A stretch of 34,968 nt of DNA from an uncultured Parabacteroides sp. (lineage in GTDB: Bacteria; Bacteroidota; Bacteroidia; Bacteroidales; Tannerellaceae). Both the position numbers and the translations under genes were made by a program. The notes under the pieces were generated by a model. It ran no database searches, was not told where the DNA came from, and saw only the letters and a list, made by a program, of their open reading frames with translations. The DNA lies in NCBI GenBank assembly GCA_949295065.1, contig CASFJQ010000025.1, forward strand, positions 1-34,968, read 5' to 3'. Shown one piece after another: positions 7,490 through 13,431 of the stretch; positions within the stretch are counted from its first letter, which is position 1, and every line of letters begins with the position of its first letter.

Positions 7490-7549
7490 AAATTGAAAAT
7501 TGGGAACGGGGGCAATTAATTTTCAATTTTCAATTTTCAATTTTCAATT
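7470..7549. repeat. Perfect 32-bp inverted repeat built from 7-bp units
   Basis: ATTGAAA is repeated 4.6 times at 7471-7502 and TTTTCAA four times at 7520-7547. Together 7470-7501 and 7518-7549 form a perfect 32-bp inverted repeat around a 16-nt GC-rich loop (7502-7517). It contains the stop codon of the preceding gene (7487-7489). The transcript would fold into a long AT-rich hairpin. Confidence 0.9.
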
Positions 7550-7552
7550 TAA

Positions 7553-7652
7553 AAAAACTTCTTGACTCCTTGACTCCTTGACTCCTTGACTACTTAACAA
7601 GGATTAAACACGGAGTATTAATTTTCAATTTTCAATTTTCAATTTTCAATTT
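7553..7652 (-). repeat. Phase-locked octad array plus 7-bp array, inverted orientation
   Basis: Eight contiguous 8-bp units fill 7553-7616: AAAAACTT, CTTGACTC (three times), CTTGACTA, CTTAACAA, GGATTAAA, CACGGAGT. They are followed by TTTTCAA four times at 7622-7649. Read on the minus strand the order is 7-bp array, ACTCCGTG, TTTAATCC, TTGTTAAG, TAGTCAAG and GAGTCAAG units. ACTCCGTG, TTTAATCC and the TTG-octad opening are the same as in the array at 9022-9133. About 26 nt remain before the next start codon. Confidence 0.85.
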
Positions 7653-7678
7653 AAAAAAACTCCTAAATTCAGATTTTT

Positions 7679-8971
7679 ATGAAAAGATATAACTATATAA
7701 AATTTATAAGAAAACGGATGTGGAATTTTACAGGATTTCTTATTTGCTGTCTTGCGGTTTTGTTTTCATGCAAGTCCGCTGATGAAGAGGAGAGAGTCAA
7801 GGATTTGCCTTCTCTTTTCCCGGACTACGTGAATGTTTCCGTCCCTTATAATATTGCGCCGTTGAATTTTTTGTTGAAGGATTGTTCCGGACAGATTGAG
7901 GTTCGCTTATCTTCAAGTTCGTCAGATTATACGTTTATAGGAAATGAAGGTAAAATCCGTTTCCCTCAAAACGAATGGGCCGAATTGCTGAAGAAAGAAA
8001 AAGGAGGAGTCATTAAAGTAAACGTGAAAGCCCAAAAGGATGCGAAATGGATAGTTTATCCAAGCTTTAAATGGGAAATAAAAGCTGAAGCCATTGATGA
8101 TTATATCATATATTCAAAAGAAGTTCCCGGCAATGTTCCGAATTTGAACAAAAGTTTAACGAGGAGAGAAATGGCAAGTTTCTCGGAAAAAGAAATTCAT
8201 AAGGAACAGCCTTTCTTTTATGCAAAATTTCCCGAAAAAGTATCTTTCCGAGGAAAGAAGAGAGGAAACTTTGGTGTATATGTAATGGATTCTTTATTCG
8301 TTTCATATATATCAGTATTTCCAGATAAACGAAGAGAAAATATAGGCTTGCATAGCTCTGTGTTGCTTGCTGATTTTAGTAATGAGCAATATAAAGTTCT
8401 GCCGGACAGTATTTCATCAGGTGGTGAGATTTCTTTTGTTGATTTATCGTTTGATTCAAGGAAGTTATTTTATTGTGTATCGTCCGGAAGCGTTGATCCG
8501 GACAGTATTCTTTCCTTGAAATATGATTTAATGTGCAGGGATATCAATCCTGCTGATTTAAGTGTGTCGGAAAAATTGGACACACTTGTTAATTTACCTG
8601 CTGTATCGGTGTCATATCCTTCTTCATCTCCTGATGGGAATTATATCGCTTATACTGTATCCGAATTCGGAGCTTCGTCAGAATGGCACGATGACAGTGA
8701 TATGCGTCTGATGAATTTACATACCGGTACGATTGACAGCTTGAAGGTTGTCAATTCGGCAGAGAAGGCTGATATCGTCCGTGGCTGGTCTTCCAACGGC
8801 CGTTGGCTTATGTTTTCAAGCAAAAGGGACGACGGATTTTATGAAAGAGTATATTTCTCATATATCGACAGCACAGGAACGGCTCACAAACCGTTTATGC
8901 TTCCACTGTTGGATGCCTCGTATTATAATAATATGATGGAGATATTTGGGGATTTGAAAATTGAAAATTGA
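7679..8971 (+). CDS. Propeller-like (PD40-type) lipoprotein, copy 1, haem motif absent
   Basis: This 430-residue protein has a lipoprotein signal (hydrophobic core 18-30, lipobox LFSC with C31); an alternative start is ATG 7718. After an N-terminal beta domain the C-terminal half carries PD40/TolB-like blades (SYPSSSPDGNYIAYTVSEFG; WSSNGRWLMFSSKRDDGFY). It is the paralogue of the protein at 11041, sharing LPSLFPDYVNVSVPYNIAPLNF near the start. Where copy 2 has CVNCH, this copy reads EIHKEQPFFYAKFPEK with no CXXCH, so it should not bind haem covalently. It lacks about 25-30 C-terminal residues of copy 2 and ends DLKIEN-stop, encoded by the ATTGAAA repeat. Likely membrane-anchored in the envelope; role unknown. 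Confidence 0.82.
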   Translation: MKRYNYIKFIRKRMWNFTGFLICCLAVLFSCKSADEEERVKDLPSLFPDYVNVSVPYNIAPLNFLLKDCSGQIEVRLSSSSSDYTFIGNEGKIRFPQNEWAELLKKEKGGVIKVNVKAQKDAKWIVYPSFKWEIKAEAIDDYIIYSKEVPGNVPNLNKSLTRREMASFSEKEIHKEQPFFYAKFPEKVSFRGKKRGNFGVYVMDSLFVSYISVFPDKRRENIGLHSSVLLADFSNEQYKVLPDSISSGGEISFVDLSFDSRKLFYCVSSGSVDPDSILSLKYDLMCRDINPADLSVSEKLDTLVNLPAVSVSYPSSSPDGNYIAYTVSEFGASSEWHDDSDMRLMNLHTGTIDSLKVVNSAEKADIVRGWSSNGRWLMFSSKRDDGFYERVYFSYIDSTGTAHKPFMLPLLDASYYNNMMEIFGDLKIEN

Positions 8972-9133
8972 AAATTGGAAATTGAAAATTGAAAATTGAA
9001 AATTGAAAATTGAAAATTAATACTCCGTGTTTAATCCTTGTCAACTTGTCAACTTGTCAACTCGTCAACTTGTCAACTCGTCAACTAAAAAACTAAAAAA
9101 CTAAAAAACTTATAAACTTAAAAACTAAAATCT
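8953..9133 (+). repeat. Composite intergenic element: nine heptads then fourteen octads
   Basis: Nine ATTGAAA-type units run from 8953 to 9015, with one TTTGAAA and one ATTGGAA. From 9022 to 9133 fourteen contiguous octads follow without a slip: ACTCCGTG, TTTAATCC, TTGTCAAC and TCGTCAAC variants, TAAAAAAC units, then TTATAAAC, TTAAAAAC and TAAAATCT. The last octad ends exactly at the ATG at 9134. The stop codon of the preceding gene (8969-8971) lies in the heptads. The 162 bp between the two genes contain almost nothing else, and no TAnnTTTG box. Confidence 0.9.
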
Positions 9134-10894
9134 ATGCCTACTGCTAAAATAATAAACAGCTCAGCAAGTATATTATTCTGCATAGCTGTATTTATGTATT
9201 TTGGGATAGTATATCCTTTTCATATATCTTATCAGGAACACTATCAGATGTTTCTGTATAACTTTTCTTATATGAAAGAAACAGTTTCTTATCCCGGAGG
9301 TTTCGCCGGATATTTATCAGCATTTCTAACGCAGTTTTTTATTTTCCCGACTGCCGGAGCGTTGATTGTGGCTTTGCTGCTAGGTGCTCTTCAAGGATTG
9401 GTGTGGAATGCTGCAAAAAAACTGGGTGCGTCCGGACTTTATTATCCGCTAAGTTTTGTTCCCTCGCTTATTTATTGGAGTCTGATGGGTGATGAGAATT
9501 ATTTGCCGGTCGGAATTGTTGCCCCCGTTTTATCTTTATTATGCTTTTATTTTTATTCGAGATTAAATAATGATAAATGCAGATTAGTATCATTTCTGAT
9601 AATAACTCCGTTGCTGTTCCTTGCTGATGGAGTTTCGTTCCTGCTGTTTTCAGTCATAGCGGCTATTTTTGAATATACAAAAGCTGATAAGAATTATAAA
9701 AAGCTTTTGTTATGCCTTGCATGGACATTTATATGTTTCCTTTTTATACCTCTGATTTTAAGAAACACAGGGTTGATGTATCCTAAATCATTGTTATATT
9801 TCGGTGTTCCGTTTTATCGTTTCCCATTACTGGGAATTTCTTATCCGGTTTTAGTATATTTGTTCTCACTTTTGTTGGTTCCGGTTCTTTCAGCTGCTGT
9901 TTCAGCAAGATTCTCTACTCGGAAAAGTTTATTGCTTTCAGCATTGTATTTGATTGTTGCTGTTTCAGGTGGCTGGCTTATCCATGATATGACAAATAAG
10001 GAGAAAGAGGAAGTAATGGCTTATGACTATTACACATACAACAGAAATTGGAAGAAGGTTCTGGAAATGGCGGAGAAGAAGTCTCCTGACTCACCTCTGA
10101 CTGTGGCTTGCCTGAATCTGGCTTTATGCAAGCAGGGTCTGATGGCGGACAGAATGTTTAATTTCTATCAGAACGGAACTGAAGGGCTTTTGCCTTCCTA
10201 TACAAAGGATTTCACTGCGCCTTTGGTTGCTTCTGAGATTTACTATCATATCGGATTCGTAAATACAGCCCAGCGTTTTACTTTCGAAGCTATGGAGTCG
10301 ATTCCTGATTACAATAAAAGTGCCAGGGCTATCAAGCGTTTGGCTGAAACCAATATTATAAACGGGGAATATGATGTGGCAAGAAAATATTTGAAAATCC
10401 TGGGCAATACTCTTTTCTATAAAGATTGGGCTGAACGGGCTTTGGCTGCCATTGAGGATGAATCTTTGATTACACAAAACGAGGAATGGTCTTATCTGAG
10501 GAAATATAGGACTAAGAAAGACTTTCTTTTCAGTGAGCAGGAATTGGATATGATGCTCGGCTTTGTTTTCTCGCAGGACGAAACCAACCGTATGGCTTAT
10601 GAATATCTTATGGCTGTATGTTTGCTGAAGAAAGATTTGCCTTCGTTTGTGAAATATTATCCGTTGGGAAAGAAAATCGGATATAATCATATACCAATAA
10701 GTTATCAGGAAGCCCTTGTCTATGCCTGGGGGTTGAGCCATAAGGATATGAAAGGTATTCCTTATCCGATTTCCTCTGCAGTGATAAGCAATGTGAATGC
10801 CTACGGACGAACATATACTTCGGTGCAGAATGCCGAACCTTTGCTCCGTAAACAGTTCTCGGGAACTTATTGGTATTATTTGCATTTTAGGTAG
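9134..10894 (+). CDS. Polytopic membrane protein with C-terminal helical repeats, copy 2 (DUF6057-like)
   Basis: This 586-residue protein matches copy 1 in layout and landmarks: an N-terminal membrane segment, the block HISYQEHYQMFLYNFSYM (copy 1: LSIREELQLFLFTPEYF), LTQFF (copy 1: VTQFF), about ten membrane segments to residue 290, then helical-repeat sequence with NRNWKKVLEMA (copy 1: NRNWEKVQKC). It ends LLRKQFSGTYWYYLHFR, aligned with LWKEFSGSYLGYYFELKIEN of copy 1. The ATG directly follows the octad array, and the stop (10892-10894) is directly followed by another. With no promoter visible, it is probably read from 5757. The pairing with a lipoprotein gene in both copies suggests the two products work together at the envelope; function is unknown. 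Confidence 0.85.
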   Translation: MPTAKIINSSASILFCIAVFMYFGIVYPFHISYQEHYQMFLYNFSYMKETVSYPGGFAGYLSAFLTQFFIFPTAGALIVALLLGALQGLVWNAAKKLGASGLYYPLSFVPSLIYWSLMGDENYLPVGIVAPVLSLLCFYFYSRLNNDKCRLVSFLIITPLLFLADGVSFLLFSVIAAIFEYTKADKNYKKLLLCLAWTFICFLFIPLILRNTGLMYPKSLLYFGVPFYRFPLLGISYPVLVYLFSLLLVPVLSAAVSARFSTRKSLLLSALYLIVAVSGGWLIHDMTNKEKEEVMAYDYYTYNRNWKKVLEMAEKKSPDSPLTVACLNLALCKQGLMADRMFNFYQNGTEGLLPSYTKDFTAPLVASEIYYHIGFVNTAQRFTFEAMESIPDYNKSARAIKRLAETNIINGEYDVARKYLKILGNTLFYKDWAERALAAIEDESLITQNEEWSYLRKYRTKKDFLFSEQELDMMLGFVFSQDETNRMAYEYLMAVCLLKKDLPSFVKYYPLGKKIGYNHIPISYQEALVYAWGLSHKDMKGIPYPISSAVISNVNAYGRTYTSVQNAEPLLRKQFSGTYWYYLHFR

Positions 10895-11040
10895 AGGAGT
10901 CAAGGAGTTTTTTTAAAATTGAAAATTGAAAATTGAAAATTGAAAATTAATACTCTGTGTCTCCGTGTCTCTGTGTTTAGTCCTTGTCAACTTGTCAACT
11001 CGTCAACTTAAAAACTAATAAACTCAAAAACTCAAAAACT
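10895..11040 (+). repeat. Composite intergenic element: heptads then eleven octads
   Basis: GGAGTCAA and GGAGTTTT (10896-10911) directly follow the stop codon. ATTGAAA is repeated four times at 10918-10945. Eleven contiguous octads then run from 10952 to 11039: ACTCTGTG, TCTCCGTG, TCTCTGTG, TTTAGTCC, TTGTCAAC twice, TCGTCAAC, TTAAAAAC, TAATAAAC, TCAAAAAC twice. One T separates the array from ATG 11041. The whole intergenic space is repeat. Confidence 0.9.
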
Positions 11041-12498
11041 ATGTCCAAATCAACAATAGCCGCTTTGGTAATTTTATTAGCCGGTTGTACTGAATCTTTC
11101 ACACCGGACGAAAAGAAAGATTCTTTTCCATCTATATATCCGGATTATACGGAGGTTACGGTGCCATCAACAATTGCGCCGCTTAATTTCCGTTCCACAG
11201 ATGATTGCAGCATGATTAATGCTGTTGTAAGAGTTGGAGGAGAAGAAAAACTCCGTGTTCAGAATGAAGAATATATCAATTTCCCCGAAACAGAGTGGTC
11301 TGAATTGCTTGAAGAAAATAAAGGAGGAAATATTGAGATAACTGTTTCCGTAAAGAAAGGGGAGAAGTGGACAGAATATAAACCTTTCAACATTTATATC
11401 AGCAATGAGCCGATAGATTACGGATTGGTTTACCGCCTTGTTGCTCCCGGTTACGAGATTTACAGTAAAATGGGAATATATCAGCGTTGTCTGTCCGACT
11501 TTACTGAAACGGCTTTGTACGAAAATACTCTTCTTCCGTCAAGTTGTGTGAATTGCCATTCTTTCTGCAATCAGTCTCCGGATAAAATGAGTTTGCATTT
11601 GCGTGGTCAGTCCGGCGGTACGTTCCTTTCTGTTGATGGAAAGACAGAGTTGCTGAATACGGCGACGGACAATACAATTTCTTCATTCGTCTATCCATAT
11701 TGGCATCCGTCAGGAAAATATATTGCTTATTCAGTAAACAACACTCAGCAAGTTTTCCACAGTAATAAAGATGAAAGAATAGAGGTGTTGGACTTGGCAT
11801 CTGACATTATTGTTTATGATGTCGAAAAGAACGAGGCATTTTCTTCCCCATTGTTAAAGAGTGACAGTGTGTTCGAGACTTTCCCGTCATTCTCTCCTGA
11901 TGGAAAGAGTTTGTATTTCTGCTCGGCAACATTCAAAAAAATGCCTTCGGAATATAAGGAAGTCAAATATAATCTCTGTCGTATAGGCTTTGATGCTGAG
12001 AAGGGTGGATTTTCATCTTCCGTAGATACATTGGTTTCTGCCGAGAAAATGGGAAAGAGTGTATCTTTCCCAAGACCTTCGCCGGACGGACGTTATCTGA
12101 TGTTTACATTGTCCGATTATGGAAACTTCTCAATCTGGCATCGTGAGGCTGATTTGTGGCTTTTGGATTTGCAGACTGGCGAATTTTCAAATATGGAAAA
12201 GGTTAACAGTCCTAATGTTGAAAGTTATCACAGTTGGAGCAGTAACGGACGATGGTTTGTATTCAGCAGCCGTCGCGACGACGGACTTTACACGCGCCCG
12301 TATATTGCCGCTTTCAATCCGGACGGAACAACAGGAAAACCATTTATGCTTCCGCAGAAAAATCCGGAGCATAATGATTTGAGAATGTATTCATATAATA
12401 TTCCTGAGTTTGTAACTTCTCCAGTCTCTTTCGACAATCATTCTTTGGAAAACAAATCTGTCAAGAGACAGCAGAAGAAAGTCGGATATAGAAAATAG
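11041..12498 (+). CDS. Propeller-like (PD40-type) lipoprotein with CXXCH haem motif, copy 2
   Basis: This 485-residue protein has a short lipoprotein signal (MSKSTIAALVILLAGC, C16 in lipobox LAGC). A TTG-initiated extension to 10984 exists but lies in the octad repeats, so ATG 11041 is preferred. An N-terminal beta domain carries SIYPDYTEVTVPSTIAPLNF, shared with copy 1. At 169-173 it has CVNCH, the covalent c-type haem motif, in an SSCVNCHSF context. Propeller-like blades follow (FPSFSPDGKSLYFCSA; FPRPSPDGRYLMFTLSDYG; WSSNGRWFVFSSRRDDG). Family knowledge suggests an envelope protein with a beta-propeller and perhaps one haem; whether haem is bound is inference. It is the last gene of the duplicated module and converges on YebC. 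Confidence 0.85.
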   Translation: MSKSTIAALVILLAGCTESFTPDEKKDSFPSIYPDYTEVTVPSTIAPLNFRSTDDCSMINAVVRVGGEEKLRVQNEEYINFPETEWSELLEENKGGNIEITVSVKKGEKWTEYKPFNIYISNEPIDYGLVYRLVAPGYEIYSKMGIYQRCLSDFTETALYENTLLPSSCVNCHSFCNQSPDKMSLHLRGQSGGTFLSVDGKTELLNTATDNTISSFVYPYWHPSGKYIAYSVNNTQQVFHSNKDERIEVLDLASDIIVYDVEKNEAFSSPLLKSDSVFETFPSFSPDGKSLYFCSATFKKMPSEYKEVKYNLCRIGFDAEKGGFSSSVDTLVSAEKMGKSVSFPRPSPDGRYLMFTLSDYGNFSIWHREADLWLLDLQTGEFSNMEKVNSPNVESYHSWSSNGRWFVFSSRRDDGLYTRPYIAAFNPDGTTGKPFMLPQKNPEHNDLRMYSYNIPEFVTSPVSFDNHSLENKSVKRQQKKVGYRK

Positions 12499-12508
12499 TG
12501 GAAATAGA

Positions 12509-12611
12509 AAACACAGAGACACGAAGACACAGAGTTGTTAAATTGAAAATTGAAAATTGAAAATTAATTCTCAAAAAATTAAAAACTCTGTGTCTCAGTG
12601 TCTCTGTGTTT
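12509..12611. repeat. Inverted octad arrays with internal heptads between convergent genes
   Basis: The arms 12509-12534 (ACACAGAG-type octads) and 12586-12611 (CTCTGTGT-type octads) are complementary at 24 of 26 positions. Between them lies a short ATTGAAA array (about 12542-12564). The element sits between a plus-strand and a minus-strand gene and could serve as a bidirectional terminator. The unit CTCTGTGT is the one used in the array at 10952. Confidence 0.8.
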
Positions 12612-12624
12612 AAAAAAAATTCAA

Positions 12625-13356
12625 TTACTCTTCTTCAGAATCATCTTCCTTCATATTATGGAATACATTCTGAACATCTTCATCTTCTTCAAGTTTTTCA
12701 ATAAGTTTTTCGATAGTTTCGCGCTGTTCCGGAGTAACTTCTTTCAAGTCGTTAGGGATACGGACGAATTCGCTACTAGTAATTTCGTAGCCGTTTTCTT
12801 CCAAATATTTCTGGATAGATGAATTCTGTGCAAATTCGCCGTAGATTACGATTTCGTCTTCATCCTCTTCAACTTCATCAACTCCGTAGTCAATCAATTC
12901 AAGCTCGAGGTCATCGAGGGAAATTCCATCTTTCTTTGCGATGTGGAAAACACATTTGTGCTGGAAAAGGAATTCCAAGCTGCCTGAAGTACCCAAAGAA
13001 CCACCGCATTTGTTGAAATAACTGCGAACGTTGGCAACAGTACGAGTAGTATTGTCTGTTGCAGTTTCCACGAAGATAGCGATACCGAAAGGACCGTATC
13101 CTTCGTAGTTCATTTCTTTATAGTCTGTAAAATCTTTAGATACTGCACGTTTGATGGCACGTTCCACGTTTTCCTTAGGCATATTTTCCTTCTTTGCAGT
13201 CTGCATAAGAACACGCAAACGAGGGTTGTTTTCCGGTTCCGGACCGCCTTGTTTAGCGCAGATAGTGATTTCCTTACCTAGTTTTGTAAATACGCGGGCC
13301 ATGTTTCCCCAGCGTTTAAATTTTCTTGCTTTACGGAATTCGAATGCTCTTCCCAT
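12625..13356 (-). CDS. YebC/PmpR (TACO1-type) family protein
   Basis: This 243-residue protein is a full-length YebC/TACO1 protein: N-terminal helical domain with GRAFEFRKARKFKRW (YebC proteins usually start AGHSKWxNIKHRK), FTKLGKEITICAKQGGPEPENNPRLR, then NMPKENVERAIKRA, and the two alpha/beta domains with YEGYGPFGIAIFVETATDNTTRTVANVR. The family has been described both as transcription factors (PmpR) and, more recently, as ribosome-associated factors that relieve stalling; which applies here cannot be read from sequence. The acidic C-terminus ends EDDSEEE. It is read leftward, with AAAAACTC octads immediately upstream of the start, and lies just downstream of pheT on the same strand. Confidence 0.93.
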   Translation of the reverse strand: MGRAFEFRKARKFKRWGNMARVFTKLGKEITICAKQGGPEPENNPRLRVLMQTAKKENMPKENVERAIKRAVSKDFTDYKEMNYEGYGPFGIAIFVETATDNTTRTVANVRSYFNKCGGSLGTSGSLEFLFQHKCVFHIAKKDGISLDDLELELIDYGVDEVEEDEDEIVIYGEFAQNSSIQKYLEENGYEITSSEFVRIPNDLKEVTPEQRETIEKLIEKLEEDEDVQNVFHNMKEDDSEEE

Positions 13357-13426
13357 ATTTTTGAGTTTTTGAGTTTTTAAGTTTTTGAGATTTAATTTTC
13401 AATTTTCAATTTTCAATTTTCAATTT
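13357..13426 (-). repeat. Composite intergenic element upstream of YebC gene
   Basis: In plus orientation GAGTTTTT (twice), AAGTTTTT and GAGATTTA fill 13363-13394 in register, followed by four TTTTCAA units at 13396-13423. On the minus strand this reads ATTGAAA heptads then AAAAACTC-type octads, ending six bases before the YebC start codon. It gives an A-rich leader. Confidence 0.85.
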
Positions 13427-13431
13427 AAAAA

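Noticed and set aside
8953-9133. CRISPR array
   Set aside because: The repeats are 7-8 bp, contiguous and without unique spacers, and no cas gene is present.
10124-10903. 259-codon antisense frame within the second membrane-protein gene
   Set aside because: It lies wholly opposite a well-supported gene with a clear paralogue, and its translation has no domain features. It is a shadow frame.
10984-11040. TTG-initiated N-terminal extension of the second lipoprotein
   Set aside because: The extension is encoded by octad repeats and would place 19 residues before a standard lipoprotein signal; ATG 11041 is the sensible start.
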